From DATJBF01 sp035516795 (GTDB lineage: Bacteria; Verrucomicrobiota; Verrucomicrobiia; Palsa-1439), in NCBI GenBank assembly GCA_035516795.1, contig DATIZX010000011.1, positions 1 to 64,000 on the forward strand: 64,000 nt of DNA. Reading direction: 5' to 3'. The translations under genes were made by a program, and so were the position numbers. The first letter of the stretch is position 1. Each line of letters begins with the position of its first letter. The notes under the pieces were generated by a model. That model did no database searches. It worked only from the letters and a program-made list of their open reading frames with translations, and was not told the DNA's origin. Below are positions 8,748 to 18,183 of this stretch, one piece after another.

Positions 8748-9188
8748 TCAATTAGCGCCCATTTGCGGGCAAAATCCTTGGTTTCTTCGCAATTCGCTCA
8801 TATCGCCTTAATTGCGTTACAAATCGACGCGTTCCAGCTTCCAATCGACGCAATTCTGAGAGGCTCCCGGGCGTTCCAGACAGTCGCCGACACATTCCTG
8901 ACACCTTCCCGCGCGTTCCAGATACCTGCCGACGCAATTCTGAGAGACGCCGACGCCTTCCAGATTGTCGCCGACGCAGTCCTGAGACATGCCGGGGGAA
9001 GTTGGAAGGGTGAAGGAGGAAGTGAGAAGGTTGCCCGGGCGATCCGGAAAGCTGCCGACACAGTCCTGATACCTTCCCAGGCCTTCCAGAAGGTCGCCGA
9101 CCTGTTCCAGCTTCCCGCTGACGCAAGTCTGTGACACGTCGGGCCGTCCGGAAGTCTGCCGCTGCCGTCCGGAAACGGGCCGGAGCGA
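8748..9188. repeat. Degenerate 21-bp tandem array, about 21 units
   Basis: Counting from 8832 in steps of 21 bases, units line up: TTCCAGCTTCCAATCGACGC, ATTCTGAGAGGCTCCCGGGC, TTCCAGACAGTCGCCGACAC, TTCCTGACACCTTCCCGCGC and so on to 9188, and backwards to 8748. A rough consensus is NTCCNGANNNNNGCCGACGC. Alternate units are more alike, giving a weaker 42-bp period. Because 21 is divisible by three, frames stay open on both strands (for example 8742-9134 plus and three minus frames), so the open frames are probably a by-product and not genes. A second array with the same period but another sequence lies at 33486-33701. Confidence 0.75.
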
Positions 9189-9394
9189 GACGGATGGGTG
9201 AAGAGGTGGGCTGAGAACTTGAACGCTGAGCGTGGAAAGAAATCCACCCCTGTTTCCCCTCCGCTGGAGGGGAACGGAACGAAGGATCGGCGCTCGCAGA
9301 GCGCCGCTACAATCATTCGCGTTGACCCGCCACAGGCGGGCAAGTTCGCCACGCTCTCCTGCAACACGGCGCACTGGGGGCAGCACGCCCTACC

Positions 9395-12300
9395 TTATGG
9401 TCCCAGGCGAATGCGGTAGTAACGTGAGGGCACGTTGGTGGCGCCGCCGATATCGAGGTAATTCGTCGTCACATCGCCGCTGCCGGGAATCGCAATCGGA
9501 CCGCTGATGTCGGTGAAATTGGTGGCATAACCACCGCCGATACCGCCGCCCGTGGCCTGCACCACATTCGTGGATCCGCCACCGGTCTTCCAGGTAATCG
9601 TTATGTCGTTGTCCTGTGGCACCGCCGAGATGATTCTCAACCCCGAGTCGCTGTTGGTCGGGTTGGTGCCCGCTTGGAATTCCGCCTGATTGTTCAGGCC
9701 GTCACCATCGGGGTCGGCATTGGCATCGGCCTCCGGGCAATTCGTGCAATTGAAGTATTGCATCTGCCATTGCTGGAAGGCGGTCTCGGTCGACGGGATG
9801 GTCAGCGTCGCCAGGGCGCTGTTCGTCGAGCCCACGCTGTTGCTGACGATGACCGAATACACGCCGGCGTTGGTCGCTTGGACGCTGGTGAGGACGAGCG
9901 TGGAGTTCGTTGCGCTGGCGATCGGAGAGTTGGTGTTGAAGTACCACTGATACGCCAATGGATGGCTCCCGCCGGCCACCACTACGAAGGACGCGTTCTG
10001 GCCCGCGGAGATGGTTTGGCTTTGCGGGCTGGCGGCAATGACCGGAGCCGTGGGCGCATATGACGTCACCAGCCAATTCGTCTTGTTCCACGTGAGAACG
10101 CCGGCGCCCGCGCCCCGCAGCGGATCGGTGACGATGGACATGAGTTGGGCCGGATCATCAGGGTAATACGTGTAAGGCAAATGACCGCCGCTCAGGTTCC
10201 ACGAAAACGGGATGATCGCCGCCTGGGCTGGCCCGAAGTAGGCGCTGCCGGGGTAGTTGGTGCTGTCGCCCCGGAAATCCGTGGTCGTGCCGTCGGTGTT
10301 GTCGAAGTGGTAAATTGAATCGAGCGCCTCGATCTTGCCGGTGTAGGTCGGGTCTGAGGGATCGGTCTGGTTGTTGCGCAGCGGCGTCAGGCAATCGATG
10401 TAGACAGATTTCTCGACGAGCATGGCGCCACCCTCCGTGGAGATGCTGCCGTTGAGGAACGGATTGAAGCTGTAGCTGCTGTCGACGCCGTGCTGGTCGC
10501 GCAGGCGCTTGGCGGCCAGGCCCAATGTGTCGTCCACGTAAATGTTGTAATCATGGACATTGCCGGCGCGCAACCGGGGCAGACGATCCCAGGGATTGAT
10601 GAACCACTCGTGGTGGAGGGTGACCGTGTGCAAGGCGTTGTTGGGATCTTGGGAGAGGGCTCCAATCAGGTGCGTCTTATCGTGGCCCTGGATAATGGTG
10701 ACGATATCCGTCGTGCTGAACCCGCTGGAGGTGCGCAGGGAGTTGTACATCGGGTAAGCTGCCTTGTCCGCTTCGAGCGCGTTGATCTGTTGCCAGACGA
10801 AACTATTGGGATTGGTGGCGCCATCGTCGCCGGTGTATTTGCACCAGGAGATGGTGATGCCGGCACTGCCGTTCTTGATGTCCACGATTCCGTCGTAGGC
10901 TTTGGTGAACGTGCAGTGGTCGATCCACAGGCCCGTGACCGAGCCGGAGTCGCCGATCGTCATGAAGTCCCAGTTCTTCTCGTCGTAATCACCCTTGCTT
11001 TGCTCATCCCATTCCCAGAGTTCATCGAATTTGAGGTTGCGGACGATGATGTTGGAGGAATTCTTGATGTTCCAATGCGAGTGACGGATGGTCGAACCGT
11101 TGGCCGAAAAGATCGTCAATCCGTCTTTTTTCTGGATGTCGATGAGGCTGACGCCGGTCTGCAAGAGAACCGGGTGCAGCGACGGGGCGATGTCGGCCCG
11201 GATGGGCTCGCTGCCGGATTTCGCCGAGGCTTCGATTTCGTTGTAGCCGAGGTTGAGGTCGTTCATGATCTCAATGATCTTCACGTTCTTGTTGCTGATC
11301 GCCCGCGAGAAATCGGTGGCGGTGTAGACCTTGGCATAGGCGGGATCGGTGTCGGGCAAGACACCACCGCCGGTCGTGCCCTGGCCAAAACCAACGAGAT
11401 TGTACGCGGAGTCGGGCACCGGCACCCGCGGGCTCACGGTGAGCAACGCTGCGTCGCTGGTCACGCCGCCGACGTTGTTGGAGGCCGTCAGGGTATAGTT
11501 GCCGTCGTCGGGGAATTGGGCGTTGATCAGGGTCAGGACGTTCGAGTTGGCGCCGGGAATCGGCGTCCCGTTCTTGTTCCATTGGTAACCGATCGGCTCC
11601 GTGCCAATTACTCCGGCGCTAAGCTTGGCAGTCGTCCCCTCCAACACTGTGGCCGAAATCGGCTGGGAGGTGAAGGATGGCGCGACGGGATTCGTGTTCA
11701 CGTTCAGGACGGCATTGGAGCTGGTGATCGTGCTGACGAGGTTGCTGACGACGACGGAATAGGTCCCGGCGTTGCCCGGTTGAACGTTCGTCAACGTCAA
11801 CGTTGTATCGTTGGCCCCCGGGATGAGTATACTCGTGTTGTAATACCATTGATAAGAGAGCGGCTGCGAGCCACCGGCCACCACGTTGAAGGTCGCGGTT
11901 TGTCCCGGGATGACCGTTTGATCTTGCGGTTGCGTGACGATCGAGGGCGCGGTGGGAACGGTTACTGAAAGATTGGCGGTGCCACTGGTGTCGGTGCCAA
12001 AGGCGTTGGAGACGACGACCGAGTACGCGCCGGAATCGGAAATTCGGCAATTGGTGAGCGTCAGGGAAGGGATGCTCGTGTTCGTCAGGAGCGTGCTCCC
12101 GTTGTAATACCAGAGATAACTCAACGGTCCGCTGCCGCTGGCCATCACACTGAACGCTGCTCTCTGGCCAACGAAAACCGAGCGATCCTGCGGGTCCATC
12201 GTGACCGAAGGCGGCGTATTGGCGGGAACCAACTCAACCTTCACTTCGCTGAAGGAGATCGTCGAAGCCGCGTTGGTGTTATTGGCGGGGCGAATGCCAA

Positions 12301-13045
12301 TCCCGTCATAATTGAAATTCGTCGAGGTGTTGTCGGTCGTGGTGTTGATGAGGCTCACGCCATTGCTCGTATTCAACCACGACATCGTGACGGCCATCGA
12401 ATTTGCGCCCGTCCGTTGCAGGGAGAATTGCAGGATATACGGGGTGCCGTTTGCAAATCCGTTAAACCCGGTGGTGTCGCCCGGCCCGATGGCCATTGAT
12501 TTGAAGTCCGCGCCCGTTCCCAACAGCGAGCTGCTGGACAAATTGGTGCGCACGCGGTCGTCCATCGGCGACGAACTGCTGAAGATAGCACTCATGTTCT
12601 GGAACAGCGCATACCCTTTCACTCCGCTGCCCTGGGAACTGGTGCTGAAACTGTCGGCGGTGAGGCGACTCACGGATGAATCGGCAAAATCAAAAACGCC
12701 CATGCGAAAGCCCTGGGAGGAATTCGAGGCCGCCATCCCGCTGAAGGTCATGTTGAATGTGGCAACCAGCGTGTCGCCAATGCCCAGTTGCACGGGAGTG
12801 GTGCTGTTGGTCGTGAAGTACGTAAGGATCATGATGGAACTGCCACCGACCGACAGGCTCATCGAACCGGGCACAGCGCTCAAATTGCCGCTGGTCGACG
12901 AGAACCAGGCGGACTCCGTCGGCAGGTTCTGGACACTGCGCGATCCATCTGCCCAAAAGTCATCCAGATAAACTGTGGCGCGGCTAGACGTGCCAAGCCC
13001 GATGACGGCAGCGAGGATTAGAGCGTTGCGAGAAAAAAGGTTCAT
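9395..13045 (-). CDS. Secreted pectate lyase (PL1) with Ig-like domains
   Basis: A 1216-residue exported protein beginning with a signal peptide (MNLFSRNALILAAVIGLGTS). Residues up to about 275 form a beta-rich, lectin-like region; three Ig-like repeats follow (each with the pattern QPQDQTVIPGQ ... YQWYYN ... GTYSVVVSN), then a PL1 beta-helix (about 545-985) with VTGLWIDHCTF, a metal-site Asp-rich strand and the catalytic-Arg block DRLPRLRAGNVHDYNIY. A fourth Ig-like repeat and a tail with a DADPDGDGLNNQAEF calcium-type loop close the protein, ending YYRIRLGP. It should cleave polygalacturonate by beta-elimination outside the cell. The ATG overlaps the stop of a short upstream frame in ATGA; GGAGA lies about 10 bases upstream. 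Confidence 0.9.
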   Translation of the reverse strand: MNLFSRNALILAAVIGLGTSSRATVYLDDFWADGSRSVQNLPTESAWFSSTSGNLSAVPGSMSLSVGGSSIMILTYFTTNSTTPVQLGIGDTLVATFNMTFSGMAASNSSQGFRMGVFDFADSSVSRLTADSFSTSSQGSGVKGYALFQNMSAIFSSSSPMDDRVRTNLSSSSLLGTGADFKSMAIGPGDTTGFNGFANGTPYILQFSLQRTGANSMAVTMSWLNTSNGVSLINTTTDNTSTNFNYDGIGIRPANNTNAASTISFSEVKVELVPANTPPSVTMDPQDRSVFVGQRAAFSVMASGSGPLSYLWYYNGSTLLTNTSIPSLTLTNCRISDSGAYSVVVSNAFGTDTSGTANLSVTVPTAPSIVTQPQDQTVIPGQTATFNVVAGGSQPLSYQWYYNTSILIPGANDTTLTLTNVQPGNAGTYSVVVSNLVSTITSSNAVLNVNTNPVAPSFTSQPISATVLEGTTAKLSAGVIGTEPIGYQWNKNGTPIPGANSNVLTLINAQFPDDGNYTLTASNNVGGVTSDAALLTVSPRVPVPDSAYNLVGFGQGTTGGGVLPDTDPAYAKVYTATDFSRAISNKNVKIIEIMNDLNLGYNEIEASAKSGSEPIRADIAPSLHPVLLQTGVSLIDIQKKDGLTIFSANGSTIRHSHWNIKNSSNIIVRNLKFDELWEWDEQSKGDYDEKNWDFMTIGDSGSVTGLWIDHCTFTKAYDGIVDIKNGSAGITISWCKYTGDDGATNPNSFVWQQINALEADKAAYPMYNSLRTSSGFSTTDIVTIIQGHDKTHLIGALSQDPNNALHTVTLHHEWFINPWDRLPRLRAGNVHDYNIYVDDTLGLAAKRLRDQHGVDSSYSFNPFLNGSISTEGGAMLVEKSVYIDCLTPLRNNQTDPSDPTYTGKIEALDSIYHFDNTDGTTTDFRGDSTNYPGSAYFGPAQAAIIPFSWNLSGGHLPYTYYPDDPAQLMSIVTDPLRGAGAGVLTWNKTNWLVTSYAPTAPVIAASPQSQTISAGQNASFVVVAGGSHPLAYQWYFNTNSPIASATNSTLVLTSVQATNAGVYSVIVSNSVGSTNSALATLTIPSTETAFQQWQMQYFNCTNCPEADANADPDGDGLNNQAEFQAGTNPTNSDSGLRIISAVPQDNDITITWKTGGGSTNVVQATGGGIGGGYATNFTDISGPIAIPGSGDVTTNYLDIGGATNVPSRYYRIRLGP

Positions 13046-13399
13046 GAGAAGTCTTCTCCAGAGCTTACAGGGCCGCCCAACGTCCCTTCAGAGGCGTGAA
13101 ACAAAAGCTGCGACAAATACTCTAACTTAGCTCTCCCATATAACACACGTCCTGCGACCACCGCCGGACATTTCGTTGGACTGCCACGCAGGCTATCATC
13201 TTTGGAAACGTAATCAAGCAATTCCAAGGCCGGGGGCTGGAGATTTTCATAGCGAAAACCCTCTATCGTCATGGGGCGGCTGTCGCGCCCGATTTTCCAG
13301 CCCACCGGAAAAATAGTTGCCTAGCTTTTGGGTGATCTGCCGGAAAGCATCTTTTCGGAAGGCGGCAAGTTGGAGTCGCCCAGTGATTCCGTCCGCGTG
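13046..13399. other. Leader region upstream of pectate lyase
   Basis: About 350 bases between the pectate lyase start and the end of the next minus-strand gene. It probably holds the lyase promoter and leader. A minus-strand frame of 87 codons (13042-13305) ends in ATGA overlap with the lyase start but lacks a ribosome site and any recognisable family, so it is not called as a gene. No terminator or riboswitch was recognised. Confidence 0.4.
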
Positions 13400-14041
13400 C
13401 TATTCCATCGTCGATTGGCGCTGGATGACATATATCGTGTGGGGCACGGCTGTGCGCGAAATGTCCTCGGGCGAACCATGCGACGCATGGACGCCGGGCA
13501 CAAGATCGACCCCCCCGCGGGCAAATACATATTGAACGAACCCCGAGCAATACATCGATTTTCGCCGGGCCAACAGATTGCGCTGGGAACGAAACCGTTG
13601 ATGCCGCAAGGCAAACGCCGCGCCCACCAGTTCGCGGAGCGAATACACCGCATGAAGCGCCACCATCCGCAAGCCTTCGCCGAGCACCGCCGCGAACTGT
13701 TTGTCGCTCAGCCCAAAGTCCAGCACCGCCAGATTGGGGAACATTTCTTCGTTGTAATACTTGGCAATGCGGTTTTCCTGGACGCCGAGCTGCATGTGTT
13801 TGCGGTGAATCTGCAGGTCCGACTCGATGACCCAATGATGTCCGTCCACCCGTTTCCCCTCGAACAGCGTCGTGTGCGACCACAAGCTCCATTGTTCCTC
13901 CGCGTCGAGATGACGTTCGGCGCGACGGATCACCTTCTCAATCCACGTCGTGCCACCGACAAGACCAACGCGCCCCGGCTGAGCGTAGGTTTCGAGGAAT
14001 TCGCGATTTGAGATCCGCGAGACGTTGATGACTTCGTTCAT
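13400..14041 (-). CDS. YiiX/YebB-like permuted papain-fold protein
   Basis: 213 residues from the ATG at 14041, which has GGAG 7 bases upstream. Motif order matches circularly permuted NlpC/P60 (papain-like) enzymes: an N-terminal basic strand GRVGLVGGTTWIEK, a His in LWSHTTLFEG, and a Cys much later in SMYCSGFVQYVFARGG. In this group the His precedes the Cys, and members hydrolyse amide or ester bonds in envelope components. There is no signal peptide, so a cytosolic or cell-end role is possible. It is 26 bases after the oxidoreductase stop and on the same strand, likely cotranscribed. Confidence 0.55.
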   Translation of the reverse strand: MNEVINVSRISNREFLETYAQPGRVGLVGGTTWIEKVIRRAERHLDAEEQWSLWSHTTLFEGKRVDGHHWVIESDLQIHRKHMQLGVQENRIAKYYNEEMFPNLAVLDFGLSDKQFAAVLGEGLRMVALHAVYSLRELVGAAFALRHQRFRSQRNLLARRKSMYCSGFVQYVFARGGVDLVPGVHASHGSPEDISRTAVPHTIYVIQRQSTME

Positions 14042-14067
14042 CGCGTGGCTCCGACACAAAAGGTGGA

Positions 14068-17000
14068 TCACCGCGCCGGAACACGAAAGGCATCTTTAAC
14101 AGAGACCGACGGCCGATACTTCAACAACTCTTCCACTTTCCGCTTCGCTTCGTCCATTTTCGGATAACGGACTTCCCGGTACCCGCGGACATCTTCCACG
14201 CAACGCAGGGCTTTGACGTAGCGGTCATAACCGGCCCGGTCGTTGTAGCGGAAATTCTCCACCAGCGCGATGTACCAGTCGCGGAACTCGCGTTCGCGTC
14301 GGTGCCATTGCGGCATGATCCGGCGCAGCCAGCGAAGGTGCTTCAGCAAATTGAGTTGCCACTTCTTCGGGCTGAACTTGAAACGGAAGTCGCGGCCCAG
14401 AATGTTGAACTCGGGCCGGTTCAAATGATGGTAAACAATCTTGTCCCCGCGTTCGGTGTTCACGTGGTAGCGGTGCTGGTCTCGTCGGGTCTTCTCTTCA
14501 CTCGTCAACAAATGCGCGACGTAAATCTCGTCCTTGACGATCATCGCTTTGTGCAGGTTCCAGATCACCGCTTTCGTCGCGGCGAAGTCGTATTGAACGC
14601 TATCGCGCGCATAAGTGCGTTCCACCAGATCGAGGTACAGCGGCGCGTAATTACCGACTCCGCCGTATTCGAGCAGGTCGTAGAGCCGCCAGACGATGTC
14701 GCGTTCGGTTTGCTCGCCGAGACGGATGGAGTTTTCGCTGCGGCTGATCAGCAACTCGAATTCGCGCGCCCAACGTTTGCCGGAGCGGTGATTGCGCTGC
14801 AGCACGTGCCGGCGCTCGGCAATGAATTCCTCGTAGGTCTCGTGCAATTCATGCCTATGGGCCAATTCTGGCTCGAACACGAGTTTGCGACCGAGATGCA
14901 GCGCCTTGATGTTGTCGTCGGCCGCGCTGCCCATCGTCTCGCGCAAGCCCCATTCGATGTTCTCCAGCGACAACGGCAGTAGACCGCGCTGGAACGCAAT
15001 CCCGAGCATGACGACGTTGGCGTAAAGCTTCGTGCCGAAGAAATATTCGGAGATGCCGGCCACGTTCAGGCCGAAATAATCGTCCGATTTCGTGTAGCGG
15101 CGCAGCGTGTCCTCCAACTCCGCCACATTGAAGTCGTCCTGACCGAGTAGCGTGAGGATGGTCGGCGTCTTGTAGGCATTGACGACCGCGACAGTGTGTT
15201 GCGGGCTGCCGACCCGCAGGTTGCCTTTCGGCGAAAGACTGCGCGTGGCTTCGAGTGGATCGATTCCCAGAAGCAAATCCGCTTTGCCGTAGGGGATAAT
15301 GTTGGAAACGTGATTGCCACCCTTGGTGAAGGTGATCTGGGAGAAGACGCTGCCGTTGCGGATCGCCAACCCTTTCTTGTCGCAAAACAGCACGTTGTAT
15401 CCTTGCTTGAACCCGGCCCGCACAATCGTCGCCGTGCTGACGCCGATCCCCTGCCCGCCAACGCCCGCCAGATAACAATGCCAGACGTCGTCGAACGCGT
15501 GAATCTTTGGCAGCGGAATGTTGGCGAGGTCAACGGCGTCGATGGGCGCGGGCGGTTTCTGGTTGCGGAGAACGGTGATTTCTTCGAACGACGGACAGGC
15601 GTAAATCTTCGTGCAGGCGGTATCGGCGACGCACCATGAGAGATCGGTTTGAATCTTTGCGCCGAACGGTGTGCCGGCAATTGTCAGACCGGGGCAACCC
15701 GTCGCCACCGTGCATTCGAGGCAGTATTCGCAAACATCGGGGTTGATGTTGACGAATTTCTTCTCAGCCAGAAAGCCCTGTTCCTTGATCGCACGGCGTT
15801 CTTCGCGCGACTCGCGCCGGTGATAGGTGATGCCGCATTCCTTGTCGGCGACAATGACCTTTACCCCGTCGCGCAGGATCGTTTCCTCCAACATTGTTCT
15901 CCACGATTCCCGGTAGGCGGGATTGGCGCGGACGATGTGGACCCCCTGCCCCAACATCGCGGCCACGATGCCGTCGATGTTTTGCTTGTAGGTGTGTTCA
16001 CCCACAATGTCCACGTCCATTGACGGCGTCGGCTGATGGCCGGTCATTGCCGTGGTCGAATTGTCGAGGATGATGTAGGTGATGTCCTGGCCCTGCTTGA
16101 GCGCGTTGGAGATGCCGAGCATCCCACTGTGAAAAAAGGTCGAGTCGCCGAGGAAGACGACCTGTTTGTTGGTGATGAATGGGTCGATGCCCGCGCCCGT
16201 GCCGCCGCCGAGGCCCATGCCGCTGTAGTTGTGCATGAGGTCTTTGGTCGGCTCGAACATCAACATCGTGTAGCAACCGGTGTCTCCATGAAACAGCAGG
16301 TCCACCGGGCCGCGCTGGTGATGCTGTTTCATGTAACGCGGATCGACGAACTGCTTCTTCATCTCGATCAGCACGCTGGCGCTGTCGCGATGGGGACAGC
16401 CGGGACAGAACGTCGGTGTCCGCAACGGCAGGTGAATATCAAACTTGTCCGTCTCGCGAATCAATTCGACGGCGCAATCGACGCGTTTCTGGTCGATCCT
16501 GAGATTCGGGTCGCCGAAGAATCGTGCGAGTGGAGCAAGACGTTCGATGAGAATACTCGGGTTGAGCCCGCGTGTCGCGGGAATACCTTTCAGACCCAGC
16601 GGGAATTCCTTGCCCCAAACGTTGGTGCGATTTGCTGCCGTCGCGAGTTGATTGAGCTTGCCGATAATCTCGGCGATCTGTTCTTCCATGAAGCCGCGAC
16701 GTTCTTCGACAACAAAGATGCTGCGCACTTGCTTCGTGAATTCTTCCACCAAGTCGGGGTCGATCGGATAACTGATCCCCAGTCGGAGAATGGGCACCTG
16801 ATCGGCCACGCCGAGTTCGGCGAGCGCGTGTTCGAGATAACAAAAGCCAAGGCCGGTGGCGACGAAACCGATCTCGGCACGCCACCGCGGATTCTCACGC
16901 GGGTTGAGGATGCGATTGACGCCGTGCAGCCGGGCGCTCTCAAAAAGTCGCGCGTGCCGCTTGGGCATTCCTTCTTCCTTGATCCACGTGCGGGGCGGCA

Positions 17001-17664
17001 ACAACACGGTGTTATCGAGGTCGATCCTCTCGGTATCGAGCGAGTATTTGTTGACCGCGCTGAGGTCGGGGAAATGGTTCGCGCGCACTTCGACGCTGCC
17101 GCCGCCGTCGGCCTGATTGGTCGTCACGAGATATCCGATGAACAGATTTGCCTCGCGTGAGAGCTTAAACCCGAGATCGACCCAGTCTTTCAGTTCCTGG
17201 TTGGTGCCCGGCTCCATCACCGGCATGAACAGATGTTTGCAGAGAAAACGCGAGTCGGCCGGCACTTGCGTCGAATCGCTCCACGGATCGTCGCCGATCA
17301 ACACCAGTGCGCCGCCGTCCGGGTGCGCCCCGGCCAGATTGCCCAGTGCCAACGCATCGGCTGCCACGTGCAATCCGACGGATTTCATCGCGCAAATGCC
17401 GCGCAATGGGCCCATTTGCGAGCCGTTGAGCATCGCGGCGCCAAGCGCCTCATTATTGGCAATACTGGCGCGGATGCCCTTTTCTTTGAAAAGCGGTGCC
17501 ACCAGCTCCATCGCGTCGAAAAACCCCGCGATGGGCGAACCCGGATAGCCCGTTAGGAGATGGGTGCCGCCTGCTGTCTCCAGAGCGCCTTTGATCAGCA
17601 GCTCGTTGCCTGTGAAAACCTCGGCCCCCTCCTCCTTGAGGAATCGTGGATCGATTCTCATCAT
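14068..17664 (-). CDS. Fused indolepyruvate ferredoxin oxidoreductase (IorA-IorB-DUF6537)
   Basis: A 1198-residue single-chain 2-oxoacid:ferredoxin oxidoreductase. Expected activity: oxidative decarboxylation of aryl pyruvates to acyl-CoA with ferredoxin reduction, using thiamine diphosphate. Order: pyrimidine-binding domain (EVFTGNELLIKGALETAGG, TGYPGSPIAGF), TPP-binding domain (FCPGCPHRDSAS, FHGDTGCYTM, FLGDSTFFHSG, LDNSTTAMTGHQ), a ferredoxin-like segment with CEYCLECTVATGC and CVADTACTKIYAC, a POR-gamma domain (AGVGGQGIGV), and a C-terminal alpha-helical DUF6537 part. Start taken at 17664, where the homology begins; an open extension upstream has no support. A divergent lipoprotein gene starts 42 bases away. 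Confidence 0.9.
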   Translation of the reverse strand: MMRIDPRFLKEEGAEVFTGNELLIKGALETAGGTHLLTGYPGSPIAGFFDAMELVAPLFKEKGIRASIANNEALGAAMLNGSQMGPLRGICAMKSVGLHVAADALALGNLAGAHPDGGALVLIGDDPWSDSTQVPADSRFLCKHLFMPVMEPGTNQELKDWVDLGFKLSREANLFIGYLVTTNQADGGGSVEVRANHFPDLSAVNKYSLDTERIDLDNTVLLPPRTWIKEEGMPKRHARLFESARLHGVNRILNPRENPRWRAEIGFVATGLGFCYLEHALAELGVADQVPILRLGISYPIDPDLVEEFTKQVRSIFVVEERRGFMEEQIAEIIGKLNQLATAANRTNVWGKEFPLGLKGIPATRGLNPSILIERLAPLARFFGDPNLRIDQKRVDCAVELIRETDKFDIHLPLRTPTFCPGCPHRDSASVLIEMKKQFVDPRYMKQHHQRGPVDLLFHGDTGCYTMLMFEPTKDLMHNYSGMGLGGGTGAGIDPFITNKQVVFLGDSTFFHSGMLGISNALKQGQDITYIILDNSTTAMTGHQPTPSMDVDIVGEHTYKQNIDGIVAAMLGQGVHIVRANPAYRESWRTMLEETILRDGVKVIVADKECGITYHRRESREERRAIKEQGFLAEKKFVNINPDVCEYCLECTVATGCPGLTIAGTPFGAKIQTDLSWCVADTACTKIYACPSFEEITVLRNQKPPAPIDAVDLANIPLPKIHAFDDVWHCYLAGVGGQGIGVSTATIVRAGFKQGYNVLFCDKKGLAIRNGSVFSQITFTKGGNHVSNIIPYGKADLLLGIDPLEATRSLSPKGNLRVGSPQHTVAVVNAYKTPTILTLLGQDDFNVAELEDTLRRYTKSDDYFGLNVAGISEYFFGTKLYANVVMLGIAFQRGLLPLSLENIEWGLRETMGSAADDNIKALHLGRKLVFEPELAHRHELHETYEEFIAERRHVLQRNHRSGKRWAREFELLISRSENSIRLGEQTERDIVWRLYDLLEYGGVGNYAPLYLDLVERTYARDSVQYDFAATKAVIWNLHKAMIVKDEIYVAHLLTSEEKTRRDQHRYHVNTERGDKIVYHHLNRPEFNILGRDFRFKFSPKKWQLNLLKHLRWLRRIMPQWHRREREFRDWYIALVENFRYNDRAGYDRYVKALRCVEDVRGYREVRYPKMDEAKRKVEELLKYRPSVSVKDAFRVPAR

Positions 17665-17706
17665 TTTATTGTAGCAACGTAAACCATACCATAAAATGCG
17701 GGGACA

Positions 17707-18183
17707 ATGCAAACAGTTAAAACGGCCATCGGCCTTACGCTTTTGTCTTTCTGGATTACTGGCTGCGCCCTGTTCCATAGAGGAGACAAGACAACCTTGG
17801 AGATCTGCGAGCAGGTCAGCTCCGCGTTGCCACCAGAGAACGCCGAGGCGGTGGAGCTTCCGTTGGCCAATCTGAAACTGAGTGTGTCTCCGTTTCCGGT
17901 CCTCACCGAGAAGGACGTGTTGTCGGCCGAGCTATATAACACGGCCGGCGGAGAAGCCATTTTGGTCCGCTTTGGGATTCATGGCGCCATCGTCCTTGAC
18001 GAAGTCACGACCAGCAATCGCGGCCGGTATTTGGTGACATTTCTCAATCATCGCCCCGTCGCCGCGTGGCTCGTGAACCAGCGCATTCTCAATGGTCAAT
18101 TCCTGATCGAGGGCGATTTCTCCGACGCCGAAGCCAAGCAGGCAGTTGACGCCTTGAATAGAATCGCCAAAACCAATCGCTGA
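17707..18183 (+). CDS. Putative lipoprotein, unknown
   Basis: 158 residues with a lipoprotein signal (LLSFWITGC, Cys20). The mature part is a compact alpha/beta sequence with no recognised family: LPLANLKLSVSPFPVLTEKD, VLSAELYNTAGGEAILVRFG, GRYLVTFLNHRPVAAWLVNQ. The stop TGA shares one base with the ATG of the following M23 peptidase gene, so the two are translationally coupled and may work together in the envelope. Confidence 0.6.
   Translation: MQTVKTAIGLTLLSFWITGCALFHRGDKTTLEICEQVSSALPPENAEAVELPLANLKLSVSPFPVLTEKDVLSAELYNTAGGEAILVRFGIHGAIVLDEVTTSNRGRYLVTFLNHRPVAAWLVNQRILNGQFLIEGDFSDAEAKQAVDALNRIAKTNR

Noticed and set aside
8742..9134. Open frame of 130 codons with seven-residue repeats
   Set aside because: It lies inside the 21-bp tandem array; frames on both strands are open for the same reason, there is no ribosome site and no known family.
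13042..13305. Minus-strand frame of 87 codons overlapping the pectate lyase start by ATGA
   Set aside because: No ribosome site, no recognised domain and the candidate starts are poorly placed; the overlap alone is weak evidence.
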